Source of the DNA: Vibrio sp. UBA2441 | GTDB taxonomy: Bacteria > Pseudomonadota > Gammaproteobacteria > Enterobacterales > Vibrionaceae | Reading direction: 5' to 3' | Length of the DNA stretch: 64,000 nucleotides | NCBI GenBank assembly: GCA_002342685.1 | Contig: DDQN01000094.1 | Location: 1-64,000, forward strand | Shown here: positions 40,590 through 49,803 of the stretch, piece by piece | How positions within the stretch are numbered: position 1 is the stretch's first letter | How the letters are laid out: every line of letters starts with the position of its first letter | The notes under the pieces: model-generated | Told to the model about the DNA's origin: nothing | The model's input: the letters and a program-made list of their open reading frames with translations, nothing else | Database searches by the model: none | Position numbers and translations under genes: made by a program

Positions 40590-41854
40590 TAGCTAGACTC
40601 TCTAAACCGTTCGATGTTAGCGCCAAGCAAAGATAGTTTGTCTTCAATCTTCTCATAACCACGGTCAATGTGATAAATGCGATCGACTATGGTTTCACCT
40701 TCAGCAATACAACCAGCAATAACCAAACTAGCTGATGCGCGAAGATCTGTTGCCATGACTTCTGCCGCACTAAGTTCATCAACATCACCACAGATAACAC
40801 TATTGCCTTCGATTTCAGCTTTTGCTCCCATACGCTGTAGCTCAGGTACATGCATAAAACGATTTTCAAAGATCGTTTCAGTAATTAAACCACCACCTTT
40901 AGCCATCATATTTAGCAGGGTAAACTGTGCTTGCATATCAGTAGGGAAACCAGGGTGTGGTGCGGTTCGCACAGAGACTGCTTTTAGTGCTCGATTCGTC
41001 ATATCCAGACTAATCCAATCATCACCAGTCTCGATTTTAGCTCCTGCTTCTTCAAGCTTTGCCAGTACCGCCTCTAATAGATAAGAATGCGTATTCTTAC
41101 ACATCACCTTTCCACCAGAGACCGCTGCAGCAACTAAAAATGTACCCGTTTCGATTCGGTCAGGTACTACAGAGTACTTTCCACCACCTAAGCGTTCTAC
41201 GCCTTCGATAGTTATGGTATCAGTGCCGGCACCCGTGATTTTCGCCCCTAACGTATTCAGGAAATTCGCTGTATCAACAATCTCAGGTTCACGTGCGGCG
41301 TTATCAAGCACCGTCTTACCTTCTGCCAAGGTTGCTGCGCACATCACCGTAATCGTCGCACCAACACTCACTTTTTCCATAACGATATGAGCGCCTTTAA
41401 GGCGGCCTTCAACTTCCGCTTTTACGTAGCCTTCATCAAGCGTTATTGTGGCGCCTAGTTGCTCTAATCCGCGTATATGCAAATCAACTGGACGAGCACC
41501 TATTGCGCAACCACCTGGAAGGGAGACTTGTCCCTTGCCAAACCTGGCGACCAGAGGGCCTAGCGCCCAAATAGAAGCTCGCATCGTTTTAACTAAATCA
41601 TAGGGGGCGCAATATTCAGTGATATTGCGGCCATCAACATGAACTGAACCATTACGTTCGACGCTAGCGCCCAATCGTTTCAATAGCTCCATTGTTGTAT
41701 CAATATCTTTTAGCTTGGGTACATTTGATACTTCGACTGGTTCTTCTGCAAGAATGGCAGCAAATAAAATTGGCAATGCCGCATTTTTTGCACCGCCAAT
41801 AACGACTTCTCCTTTAAGAGGAGTACGAGAACCTTTTACTCTAAACTTTTCCAT
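40589..41854 (-). CDS. murA: UDP-N-acetylglucosamine 1-carboxyvinyltransferase
   Basis: First committed step of peptidoglycan synthesis (enolpyruvyl transfer from PEP). The nucleophilic Cys116 sits in PGGCAIGARPVDLH, so fosfomycin should bind. KNAALPIL (Lys23-Asn24) and the C-terminal HIDRGYEKIEDKLSLLGA block are typical. 421 aa. Downstream of ibaG and mlaB as in E. coli. Confidence 0.97.
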   Translation of the reverse strand: MEKFRVKGSRTPLKGEVVIGGAKNAALPILFAAILAEEPVEVSNVPKLKDIDTTMELLKRLGASVERNGSVHVDGRNITEYCAPYDLVKTMRASIWALGPLVARFGKGQVSLPGGCAIGARPVDLHIRGLEQLGATITLDEGYVKAEVEGRLKGAHIVMEKVSVGATITVMCAATLAEGKTVLDNAAREPEIVDTANFLNTLGAKITGAGTDTITIEGVERLGGGKYSVVPDRIETGTFLVAAAVSGGKVMCKNTHSYLLEAVLAKLEEAGAKIETGDDWISLDMTNRALKAVSVRTAPHPGFPTDMQAQFTLLNMMAKGGGLITETIFENRFMHVPELQRMGAKAEIEGNSVICGDVDELSAAEVMATDLRASASLVIAGCIAEGETIVDRIYHIDRGYEKIEDKLSLLGANIERFRESS

Positions 41855-41862
41855 TAAAAACC

Positions 41863-42117
41863 TTATAGCGACATCAGTTTTTTATCGCGAGCCCATTCTT
41901 CCGGGGTATACGCTTTGATTGAGACTGCATGAATATCATTTCTCTGAATGTATTCCATCAGAGGAGAGTAAATTAATTGTTGTTTTTTCACTCTGTTTAA
42001 CTCTGCAAAACATGGGTCTATTGCAATCACTTCAAACTGACTACCTTCGCCTTTCACATGAATCTCCTGAAGATCCAATGCGTTATCTAATATTTCTTTT
42101 ATTTGTATACTTTCCAC
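41863..42117 (-). CDS. ibaG: BolA family protein IbaG
   Basis: Small (84 aa) BolA-like protein that partners monothiol glutaredoxin in iron-sulfur cluster handling and is linked to envelope integrity in Vibrio. The BolA core is visible in IHVKGEGSQFEVIAIDPCFAELNRVKKQQLIYSPL, with the C-terminal HAVSIKAYTPEEW. Starts with GTG at 42117. It lies between mlaB and murA, 8 bp before murA. Confidence 0.93.
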   Translation of the reverse strand: MESIQIKEILDNALDLQEIHVKGEGSQFEVIAIDPCFAELNRVKKQQLIYSPLMEYIQRNDIHAVSIKAYTPEEWARDKKLMSL

Positions 42118-42129
42118 AATTACGCCTGC

Positions 42130-42435
42130 CTAATTTTTTAAATGACCAACTATCATGCTTTCAATATTACTGAGCTGAAACAACATTCTTAGTTGATCAG
42201 GCACGAAGCAGAGCATTATATGACAGTTTGAGTTTTTTGCATGTTGTATTAAGTGAATTAACATTACCATACCTGCAGAATCTATCCTTTTTGTATCTAA
42301 AAGGGATAGTTCAATCTCGGTTTTTTCTGGAATCCATTGCTTTAATTCTTCCCACAATTGAGGAACAGTCTCTCGAGTTAATTCCCCTTTCATCAGATAG
42401 TGTGACTCATTTTTCAGCCATTCTACCCGGCTCAT
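42130..42435 (-). CDS. mlaB: Phospholipid transport STAS-domain protein MlaB
   Basis: Cytoplasmic STAS-domain subunit that stabilises the MlaFE ATPase complex. The STAS fold shows in IELSLLDTKRIDSAGMVMLIHLIQHA, with the conserved DSAG loop. 101 aa. Its ATG overlaps the mlaC stop by one base. Confidence 0.93.
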   Translation of the reverse strand: MSRVEWLKNESHYLMKGELTRETVPQLWEELKQWIPEKTEIELSLLDTKRIDSAGMVMLIHLIQHAKNSNCHIMLCFVPDQLRMLFQLSNIESMIVGHLKN

Positions 42436-43085
42436 TATTTCGAACCTTCAAATCGAACAGGGTTTTGAGCTAGGCTTTCCAGCTCTTGAGCGACTGCTAA
42501 AATACCCTCTTTCCTGATTTTACTTGTCCATTCTGATTGCTTGCTAGAGAGTAAGCTGATCCCTTCTGCAATCATATCAAAGGCGAGCCATTCGTTGGTT
42601 TTCTTATTTTTTCTTAACTTAAATTCGATATTGATCACTGGCTTGGGCGCATCAATGACATCCACTTTAATACCAATGATTCGTTTTTTCGCGTTAATGG
42701 CTTTTTCAGGCTCGAATTCCACATGTTGATCTGAATAGAGCGTTAATACCTGAGCATAGGACGAAACCAAATAAAGATGAAAAGCTTTTATAAACTCACC
42801 AACATCCGCTTTTTTTGCCCCTTTTAGGTTAGGACCAAGCAGTTTAAGAGACGCATATCGGTAATCCACATACGGCATAAGCTCTTCTTGTACCATTGTT
42901 TTTAATAAATCCGGATTTTCCTGAATATTGTCTTTATTTGCTTTCAGCCGAGAAAATAGGTTATCAGCAACGATTTCAATCATCTCATACGGTTTTGTCT
43001 TATCGACCTCTTGTGCATAAACAGAGGCCGACAATAAAACTATGCTCAACGCGACAGTTTGAAATGCAATACGTAACCACGCCAT
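42435..43085 (-). CDS. mlaC: Periplasmic phospholipid-binding protein MlaC
   Basis: Shuttles phospholipid between the outer-membrane MlaA complex and the inner-membrane MlaFEDB. The start is placed at ATG 43085 (MAWLRIAFQ), where AAGGAG is well spaced; the frame extends eight codons further up, overlapping mlaD. Signal peptide about residues 1-24 (ending SASVYA). Family blocks include MVQEELMPYVDYRYASLKLLG and the KVDVIDAPKPVINIEFKLRK strand pair. Confidence 0.94.
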   Translation of the reverse strand: MAWLRIAFQTVALSIVLLSASVYAQEVDKTKPYEMIEIVADNLFSRLKANKDNIQENPDLLKTMVQEELMPYVDYRYASLKLLGPNLKGAKKADVGEFIKAFHLYLVSSYAQVLTLYSDQHVEFEPEKAINAKKRIIGIKVDVIDAPKPVINIEFKLRKNKKTNEWLAFDMIAEGISLLSSKQSEWTSKIRKEGILAVAQELESLAQNPVRFEGSK

Positions 43086-43089
43086 GAAT

Positions 43090-43569
43090 TTACTCCTTAT
43101 CTGAACCATTTACGCTATATAAAACTTGGCCAATCAAGTCTTCCAGTACCAATGCAGATTTTGTATCTTCAATGAGATCGCCATCGGCAAGCATGTCAAT
43201 ATCATCATCAATGAAACCCGGTACCAGTCCGACATATTGCTCTCCTATTAACCCTGAAGTTAATATAGTGGCACTTGATGTTTCTGGGAAATAGCCATAT
43301 CGCTGTTCAATTGAAAGAGTCACTATTGGTACATAGTTTTCTTTGTCTAAGGAGATCTCACTGACTCTTCCAACAACTACCCCTCCGATTTTAACAGGTG
43401 AACGAACTTTCAAACTGCCTATATTATCAAAATAGGCCTGAAGTCGATAAGTATCTCCTGACCCGATACCTGTGACGTTGGCCACTTTAAATATCATTAC
43501 CAGTATCGCAATGACGCCAGCCATGACAAAAGTACCAACCCATAATTCCAGTTTACGTGTTTGTTGCAT
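43090..43569 (-). CDS. mlaD: MCE-domain protein MlaD
   Basis: Inner-membrane-anchored substrate-binding subunit forming a hexameric ring over MlaE. One N-terminal membrane helix (about residues 9-27) and an MCE domain (LQAYFDNIGSLKVRSPVKIGGVVVG). 159 aa, family length. It starts 3 bp after mlaE. Confidence 0.95.
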   Translation of the reverse strand: MQQTRKLELWVGTFVMAGVIAILVMIFKVANVTGIGSGDTYRLQAYFDNIGSLKVRSPVKIGGVVVGRVSEISLDKENYVPIVTLSIEQRYGYFPETSSATILTSGLIGEQYVGLVPGFIDDDIDMLADGDLIEDTKSALVLEDLIGQVLYSVNGSDKE

Positions 43570-43572
43570 TTT

Positions 43573-44364
43573 TTAGTTCCCGAACATCAAAGCAGTTAGG
43601 ACGAAATCTAGTCCTAAAACGGCCAAAGAAGAATGTACTACTGTGCGTGTAGTGGCTTTGCTTATCCCTTCAGAAGTAGGGATTGCATCATATCCGTTAA
43701 AAAGAGCTATCCAGGTAACCGTTATGGCAAAAACCATACTCTTTATTAAGCTATTACCAATATCTTTACCTAATTCAACAGACGACTGCATCGCAGACCA
43801 AAAACTGCCATGATCAATACCTTTCCAGTCGACACCAACAATCTGTCCGCCCCAAATCCCCACGGCAATAAAAATCATTGCTAGCAAAGGCATTGAAATT
43901 AAACCCGCCCATAGCCGAGGCGCAATTATGCGCTTAAGCGGATCAACAGCCATCATTTCCAAACTGGATAGCTGCTCTGTTGCTTTCATCAATCCAATTT
44001 CCGCCGTCAATGCTGAACCTGCCCGACCCGCAAATAAAAGCGCGGTTACAACGGGGCCTAGCTCTCTTAATAGCGAAAGTGCCACCATTTGTCCGAGACT
44101 GCCTTCAGCGCCATAATCAATAAGGACAACAAATCCTTGCAAACTTAACACCATGCCAATAAAAAGGCCGGATACCATAATAATAGCTAAAGACTGTACA
44201 CCCACACTGTAGAGCTGTTTTAGTAGTAGTGGGAAGTTCTTAATTGGCTCAGGCTTATTAACAACAGCACCATAGAGCATTAAGCTGGCTCGCCCCCATG
44301 ACCGACAGCCAGAGAGCACTCTATGACCAAGACTTTCCAGATAGTTTTTCATTGAGTTAAACAT
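43573..44364 (-). CDS. mlaE: Phospholipid ABC transporter permease MlaE
   Basis: Permease of the Mla transporter that maintains outer-membrane lipid asymmetry. Several hydrophobic helices in 263 aa, with the family block LLRELGPVVTALLFAGRAGSALTAE carrying the conserved coupling region and EQLSSLEMMAVDPLKRIIAPRLWAG. Three bases separate it from mlaF. Confidence 0.95.
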   Translation of the reverse strand: MFNSMKNYLESLGHRVLSGCRSWGRASLMLYGAVVNKPEPIKNFPLLLKQLYSVGVQSLAIIMVSGLFIGMVLSLQGFVVLIDYGAEGSLGQMVALSLLRELGPVVTALLFAGRAGSALTAEIGLMKATEQLSSLEMMAVDPLKRIIAPRLWAGLISMPLLAMIFIAVGIWGGQIVGVDWKGIDHGSFWSAMQSSVELGKDIGNSLIKSMVFAITVTWIALFNGYDAIPTSEGISKATTRTVVHSSLAVLGLDFVLTALMFGN

Positions 44365-44366
44365 GC

Positions 44367-45161
44367 TTAGAATAAGTCCTTATCTAAACTCTTAGCAGGA
44401 AATCGAAACGGTACGGGCCCATCGGCATGTCCCTGCAAGAACTGTTGCACCATGGGATTGTCATTTTCTCTCAGCTCATCTGGCGTACCGGAAGCAATGA
44501 TGCGTCCATCGGCAAGCAAGTAAACCAAGTCAGCGATACTCATCACCTCAGGAACATCATGAGATACAACAATAGACGTTAAACCAAGTGCTTGGTTCAA
44601 ATTTCTTATGAGTTCCACCAGCACCCCCATGGTTATTGGATCTTGTCCAACGAAAGGTTCATCAAACATAATCATTTCAGGGTCAAGAGCTATTGCACGC
44701 GCTAACGCTGCTCTTCGTGCCATGCCTCCTGATAGCTCACTTGGCATAAGGTCCGCTGCACCACGAAGGCCAACCGCTTCCAGTTTTAACTTAACCAGAG
44801 TTTCAATCAGCTCTTCTGATAGTTCAGTGTGTTCTCGTATTGGAAAGGCGACATTGTCAAACACAGTTAGATCAGTAAAAAGTGCACCCGACTGAAAGAG
44901 CATGCTCATTTTTTTACGTGCCTGATATAAATCTGATCGTTTAAGCGTCGGAATGTTTTTTCCATCAAACCAAATTTCGCCCATTTCTGGGTATATCTGG
45001 CCACCGATCAGGCGCAGCAGGGTGGTTTTACCAATACCTGAAGGCCCCATAATAGCAGTAACCTTGCCTCTCGGTACGCGCAAACTGATATTATCAAATA
45101 TCGCGCGGTCGCCCCTTGAAAAGGTAAGATTGTTAACTGTGACTAAATCCTTGGTCGACAT
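44367..45161 (-). CDS. mlaF: Phospholipid ABC transporter ATPase MlaF
   Basis: ATP-hydrolysing subunit of the Mla transporter. Walker A GPSGIGKT at residues 39-46, signature LSGGMARRAALARAI, Walker B MIMFDEPFVGQDP, switch His in IVVSHD. First gene of the mlaFEDCB-ibaG-murA-plsC transcript. Confidence 0.96.
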   Translation of the reverse strand: MSTKDLVTVNNLTFSRGDRAIFDNISLRVPRGKVTAIMGPSGIGKTTLLRLIGGQIYPEMGEIWFDGKNIPTLKRSDLYQARKKMSMLFQSGALFTDLTVFDNVAFPIREHTELSEELIETLVKLKLEAVGLRGAADLMPSELSGGMARRAALARAIALDPEMIMFDEPFVGQDPITMGVLVELIRNLNQALGLTSIVVSHDVPEVMSIADLVYLLADGRIIASGTPDELRENDNPMVQQFLQGHADGPVPFRFPAKSLDKDLF

Positions 45162-45461
45162 ATTTCCACTTATTTAGTTGTTTTTAGGTCGCTTGATAAG
45201 CACTTAAGTGAGCATCCTATTATGCCTAAAATTTAAAGATATGCATAAGATTAAGATTCTAACCCTATTTCGACTAGAATTAGTACTCTTTCTAAGCGTA
45301 TAATTCGTAGATTAAGCGGGGGAGTGTCCTTTAAACTTTCTTAACAAGTAAGAAGGGATACGTTCCCTACTGACTTTCTTCAAAGTTAAACTTCCCTTTT
45401 ATTTCGCTGAACGTAGAATTAGCGGCCACATGTTTAACAGTGTAATTTTGTAGGAATCATC
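45162..45461. other. Divergent promoter region between mlaF and yrbG
   Basis: 300 bp without a gene. On the minus strand a weak CATAAT (-10) lies about 60 bp before mlaF. A small hairpin AGGGA / TCCCT is around 45353-45367. Nothing else stands out. Confidence 0.4.
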
Positions 45462-46427
45462 ATGCTTATAGCCGTTGTCACTCTCATCATTGGCTTAATT
45501 TTTCTTGTATGGAGTGCGGATAGACTTGTCTATGGCGCTGCTGCATTAGCCAAAAATGTGGGCGTATCACCTCTCGTCATCGGTATGACCATCTTAGCGA
45601 TGGGATCATCCGCACCAGAAATGATGGTTTCTGCCACCGCAGCATTAGACGGTAAAACAGATACAGCAATAGGAAACGTACTGGGTTCAAATATTGCTAA
45701 TATTGCTCTGATATTGGGTATTACCGCCATCATAAAACCCCTTTCCATCAGTTCTGCAGTCATTCGCCGTGAACTTCCGTTGATGATTGTCGTCACTCTT
45801 TTGGCAGGACTGATCCTTTGGGACAGTCATTTAGGCTTCTATGAAGGTGTGCTTCTTTTTGTCCTTTTTGCGGCCTTTATTATCGCTATGCTGAGGATCA
45901 GCCAGATTGAAAAAAATAAAGGCGATGCTTTTATTGAAGAACAAGAATCTGAGATTCCTGAAGGTGTTAGCAATCATAAAGCCATTTTCTGGGTCATTGT
46001 GGGTTTAATTGTGTTGCCCCTAGCCGCAGACGAGCTGGTTGATAGTGCCGTTATCATTGCGAAATATTTTGGTATGAGTGACCTTATCATCGGCCTGACG
46101 ATCATCGCTATCGGTACTAGTTTACCTGAACTGGCTGCTTCTCTTGCCGGTGTATTAAAGGGCGAAGACGATATGGCCGTTGGTAATATTATCGGTTCTA
46201 ACGTATTTAATATTTTAGCCGTGATGGGCATTCCGGGCATATTAAACCCATCAATATTAAGTTCTGAAGCGATGGGTAGAGATTTCTGGGTGATGCTTAC
46301 CGTTTCTTTATTGTTAGTCGTATTTGCTTTAGGAAGATCTCGAAGTATTAACCGAATTGAAGGCTTCATCTTCTTCATCTGCTTTGTTGGCTACCAAACC
46401 TACCTGTTTTCCAATATGACAGCTTAA
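45462..46427 (+). CDS. yrbG: Sodium/calcium exchanger family protein YrbG
   Basis: Cation exchanger of the NCX superfamily with ten predicted helices in two inverted halves. Each half has the ion-binding alpha repeat: GMTILAMGSSAPEMMVSATA (about residues 40-59) and GLTIIAIGTSLPELAASLAG (about 206-225). An acidic loop (EEQESEIPEG) separates the halves. It heads the yrbG-kdsD-kdsC-lptC-lptA-lptB cluster as in E. coli. Confidence 0.93.
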   Translation: MLIAVVTLIIGLIFLVWSADRLVYGAAALAKNVGVSPLVIGMTILAMGSSAPEMMVSATAALDGKTDTAIGNVLGSNIANIALILGITAIIKPLSISSAVIRRELPLMIVVTLLAGLILWDSHLGFYEGVLLFVLFAAFIIAMLRISQIEKNKGDAFIEEQESEIPEGVSNHKAIFWVIVGLIVLPLAADELVDSAVIIAKYFGMSDLIIGLTIIAIGTSLPELAASLAGVLKGEDDMAVGNIIGSNVFNILAVMGIPGILNPSILSSEAMGRDFWVMLTVSLLLVVFALGRSRSINRIEGFIFFICFVGYQTYLFSNMTA

Positions 46428-46446
46428 ACTAAGGATGAATAATTAA

Positions 46447-47415
46447 ATGTCTGATTTTGACTATCAAAAAGCAGCAATTGAAGTTTTAAATACAGAAATT
46501 AACGGGCTTAAACAGCTGTCACAATACATCAATAAAGACTTCAGTCGCACCTGCGATCTAATACTTAACAATCAAGGCAAAGTGGTTGTGATGGGCATGG
46601 GGAAGTCAGGGCACATTGGCAACAAGATTGCGGCAACGTTAGCCAGCACTGGTACCGCGGCATTTTTTGTTCATCCGGGAGAAGCCGCTCACGGTGATCT
46701 GGGTATGATTGCCAAAGGTGATATTGTTATTGCTATCTCCAACTCTGGAGAGTCTTCTGAGATTTTATCACTCTTTCCCGTATTGAAACGATTGAACATT
46801 TCCATCGTCAGCATGACTGGAAAACCCGAATCCACAATGGCAAAACTGGCTGATGCTCATTTACAGATCACGGTTCCTGAAGAAGCTTGCCCTCTGGGGT
46901 TGGCTCCTACAACCAGCACAACCGCAACTTTAGTCATGGGAGATGCACTAGCAGTCGCCCTACTTCAAGCTCGTGGTTTCACGGCTGAAGACTTCGCCTT
47001 GTCACACCCAGGTGGTGCTCTGGGACGCAAGTTATTACTAAAGCTCTCAGACATCATGCGTTCTGGAAATGAATTACCAAAAGTAGCACCAACCGCTTTA
47101 ATCCGAGAAGCGTTGTTCGTTATTTCTCAGAAAGGGTTGGGTATGACAGCGGTCGTCGATGAAAATGATAAAGTCATTGGGATCTTTACTGATGGTGACT
47201 TACGCCGACTTCTGGATAACCAGATTGATATTCATACCGCTCAAATAGGTGAGGTTATGACTAAGAACCCAACCTATGCAAACCCAAACATGCTTGCGGT
47301 TGATGGCGTAAACATGATGCAAGAAAAAAAGATAACTGGACTATTACTTTGTGAAGACGAAAAGCTTGTTGGCGCACTCAATATGCATGATTTACTCAAA
47401 GCAGGAGTAATGTAA
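46447..47415 (+). CDS. kdsD: Arabinose-5-phosphate isomerase KdsD
   Basis: Makes D-arabinose 5-phosphate from ribulose 5-phosphate for Kdo, the inner-core sugar of LPS. SIS domain (VVVMGMGKSGHIGNKIAATL, then ISNSGESSEILSLFP) and two CBS domains in the C-terminal half (DGDLRRLLDN block). 322 aa. The stop overlaps the kdsC start (TAATG). Confidence 0.95.
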   Translation: MSDFDYQKAAIEVLNTEINGLKQLSQYINKDFSRTCDLILNNQGKVVVMGMGKSGHIGNKIAATLASTGTAAFFVHPGEAAHGDLGMIAKGDIVIAISNSGESSEILSLFPVLKRLNISIVSMTGKPESTMAKLADAHLQITVPEEACPLGLAPTTSTTATLVMGDALAVALLQARGFTAEDFALSHPGGALGRKLLLKLSDIMRSGNELPKVAPTALIREALFVISQKGLGMTAVVDENDKVIGIFTDGDLRRLLDNQIDIHTAQIGEVMTKNPTYANPNMLAVDGVNMMQEKKITGLLLCEDEKLVGALNMHDLLKAGVM

Positions 47416-47972
47416 TGTCAGAACTCGTTCAAACGCTTTATGGCACGGTATCTAAAGAAATTGTTGAGATAGCTAAAGAGATCAAATTATTAATCTGCGA
47501 TGTTGATGGTGTATTTTCTGATGGTCTCATCTACATGGGAAATAATGGCGAAGAGTTAAAAACCTTTCATACCAGAGATGGCCACGGTGTAAAATCACTA
47601 ATGAGTGCTGGCGTTGAAATTGCCATTATTACCGGGCGACAATCCATCATTGTTGAAAATCGTATGAAAGCACTCGGTATCTCTCTTATTTACCAAGGGC
47701 AAAATGATAAGATTAAAGCTTATCAAAATATCTGTTCTAAGATAAATGTTGACCCTAAAAATACAGCCTATATTGGCGATGATCTTATTGACTGGCCTGT
47801 AATGGAAAAAGTCGCTCTGAAAGTATGTGTTGCTGATGGTCACCCACTTTTGGTAAAGCGAGCCAATTATGTCACAACGATTAAAGGTGGCTATGGGGCT
47901 GTACGTGAGGTTTGCGATTTAATTTTACAAGCCCGAGATGAACTGGATACGCACAAAGGTCTGAGTATATGA
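47415..47972 (+). CDS. kdsC: Kdo-8-phosphate phosphatase KdsC
   Basis: HAD-family phosphatase releasing Kdo. The nucleophile is Asp29 with Asp31 in ICDVDGVFSDG; later motifs are IITGRQS and YIGDDLIDWPVM. 185 aa. Its end overlaps lptC by four bases (ATGA). Confidence 0.95.
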   Translation: MSELVQTLYGTVSKEIVEIAKEIKLLICDVDGVFSDGLIYMGNNGEELKTFHTRDGHGVKSLMSAGVEIAIITGRQSIIVENRMKALGISLIYQGQNDKIKAYQNICSKINVDPKNTAYIGDDLIDWPVMEKVALKVCVADGHPLLVKRANYVTTIKGGYGAVREVCDLILQARDELDTHKGLSI

Positions 47973-48532
47973 GTTTATCTCGTATTATTTACGCCATATT
48001 ATTAATGATTGCAGCATACTCAGCCTATTATCTCTATGGAGCCGGGCAAGTCACTGCAATTCAAGTCACTCCAGACTTGGAGTTACCTGCACTCAGTGGC
48101 CAAAATGTAGATAATACCAATTACACAGAAAGCGGGGTTAGAAACTATCGCGTTGTTGCCCAGTATCTCGATCACTATGCAGAAAGTGGAAACACGGTTT
48201 TTGATTATCCTGTCTTATTCGTTTATCGCGAAGGCGAAACAAAAGAGTGGGAAATCACCGCTGATCGAGGCATATTAAATAAAGAACAAGTGTTAACCTT
48301 ATATGATAATGTGTTAGCCAAGAACCTATTACCTGATGCCAGTTTTGATACTATGGCAACAAAGAAGCTATTTATTAAGCTAGATAACCGAGATTTTTGG
48401 GCCGATACACCCGTGTTATTGGTCGGTCCATCATTTGAAACGAAAGGAAATGCGATGAAAGGCAACTTCGCTGAAAACGTCGCTACTCTATTTAACAAAG
48501 TACAAGGTAGATATGAAACTCTTACACCTTAG
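47969..48532 (+). CDS. lptC: LPS export protein LptC
   Basis: Single-pass inner-membrane protein that takes LPS from LptB2FG and passes it to LptA. N-terminal helix (about residues 4-22), then a beta-jellyroll (FDYPVLFVYREGETKEWEITADRGILN). 187 aa. The last 20 bases overlap lptA. Confidence 0.94.
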   Translation: MSLSRIIYAILLMIAAYSAYYLYGAGQVTAIQVTPDLELPALSGQNVDNTNYTESGVRNYRVVAQYLDHYAESGNTVFDYPVLFVYREGETKEWEITADRGILNKEQVLTLYDNVLAKNLLPDASFDTMATKKLFIKLDNRDFWADTPVLLVGPSFETKGNAMKGNFAENVATLFNKVQGRYETLTP

Positions 48533-49007
48533 TCTTATCGCTTGCCTATTTGCAGCACCAGGTGCATTTGCACTTACATCCGACTCAGATCAACCTATCT
48601 ACATAGATTCGGATAAACAAAATCTGGATATGAAAAGTAATCGAGTTACTTTTACGGGTGATGTGAAGCTCAAGCAAGGCAGTATCAATATTAATGCGGA
48701 TACTCTGATTGTTATTCGTAACCTGGAAGACGATACCTTAAAAGAGATTGAAGCATATGGTGAGCCTGCCACTTTCTCTCAGCTTACCGATGAAGGTAAG
48801 ACACTTAAAGGGCAGGCCAAAGAGCTTTATTACAAAGTGAGCACTGATCAGCTAACCATGATCTCCAGCGCGGTATTATCTCAGGATGAAAGCACTATCC
48901 GTGGTAAAAAAATCACTTATAAAATCTCTTCACAAAAATTAACGGCTGATGGCGGCAAAAACGAACGAGTTAAAACCGTTCTTCAACCAGCCCAAGCAAC
49001 CAATTAA
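48513..49007 (+). CDS. lptA: Periplasmic LPS bridge protein LptA
   Basis: Forms the beta-jellyroll filament that carries LPS across the periplasm. Signal peptide residues 1-20 (ends PGAFA), then DQPIYIDSDKQNLDMKSNRVTFTGDVKLKQGSI, the family signature. 164 aa. Confidence 0.95.
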   Translation: MKLLHLSLIACLFAAPGAFALTSDSDQPIYIDSDKQNLDMKSNRVTFTGDVKLKQGSININADTLIVIRNLEDDTLKEIEAYGEPATFSQLTDEGKTLKGQAKELYYKVSTDQLTMISSAVLSQDESTIRGKKITYKISSQKLTADGGKNERVKTVLQPAQATN

Positions 49008-49011
49008 TAAT

Positions 49012-49737
49012 ATGGCTATATTAAAAGCAGAACATTTAGCAAAAAGCTATAAGAACAGAAAAGTCGTTGCTGACGTCAGCATCAAAGTAGAGTCAGGGCA
49101 GATCGTCGGGCTACTAGGGCCGAATGGTGCAGGTAAAACCACTTCGTTTTATATGATTGTTGGCCTCGTCGCTCGTGATGAAGGCAAGATCATGATCGAT
49201 GATAAAGACATCAGCATACTTCCTATGCACAGTCGTTCTCGCATGGGTATCGGTTATCTACCGCAAGAAGCTTCTATTTTCCGTAAGCTTTCTGTCGAAG
49301 ACAACATTATGGCTGTATTACAAACCCGTAAAGAACTCAGCCGTGAAGACCGCCAAGATAAAGTCGAAGATCTACTAGATGAATTTAATATTCAGCATAT
49401 TCGAAAAAGTACGGGTATGGCTCTATCAGGCGGTGAAAGACGCCGGGTTGAAATAGCAAGAGCCTTAGCCGCGAACCCAGAGTTCATCTTACTGGATGAA
49501 CCTTTTGCTGGTGTTGATCCCATTTCTGTCATTGATATTAAGAAAATCATTGAGCACTTAAGAGACAGAGGATTAGGTGTATTAATTACCGATCACAACG
49601 TACGCGAAACTTTAGATGTTTGTGAAAGAGCCTACATTGTCAGTCAAGGACATTTGATTGCAGAAGGGACGCCAGATCAAGTTCTAAACAATGAACAAGT
49701 AAAACAGGTTTATCTCGGCGAACAATTCCGTCTATGA
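49012..49737 (+). CDS. lptB: LPS export ABC ATPase LptB
   Basis: ATPase driving LptFG. The start is ATG 49012 (MAILKAEHLAKSY), giving the family length of 241 residues; the frame is open 21 codons further up inside lptA. Walker A GPNGAGKT at residues 36-43, signature LSGGERRRVEIARAL, Walker B FILLDEPFAGVDP, switch His in ITDHNV. Confidence 0.96.
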   Translation: MAILKAEHLAKSYKNRKVVADVSIKVESGQIVGLLGPNGAGKTTSFYMIVGLVARDEGKIMIDDKDISILPMHSRSRMGIGYLPQEASIFRKLSVEDNIMAVLQTRKELSREDRQDKVEDLLDEFNIQHIRKSTGMALSGGERRRVEIARALAANPEFILLDEPFAGVDPISVIDIKKIIEHLRDRGLGVLITDHNVRETLDVCERAYIVSQGHLIAEGTPDQVLNNEQVKQVYLGEQFRL

Positions 49738-49803
49738 TTAGTATATGGCAGATAAAGGATTACATTTGTTGAATAACAAAAAGAACAAGGCAGCAATTAC
49801 TGG

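Noticed and set aside
40677..41084. 135-codon ORF on the plus strand inside murA
   Set aside because: Antisense shadow of a well-supported gene; same for the long antisense frames inside pepA, valS, mgtE, yrbG and both carriers.
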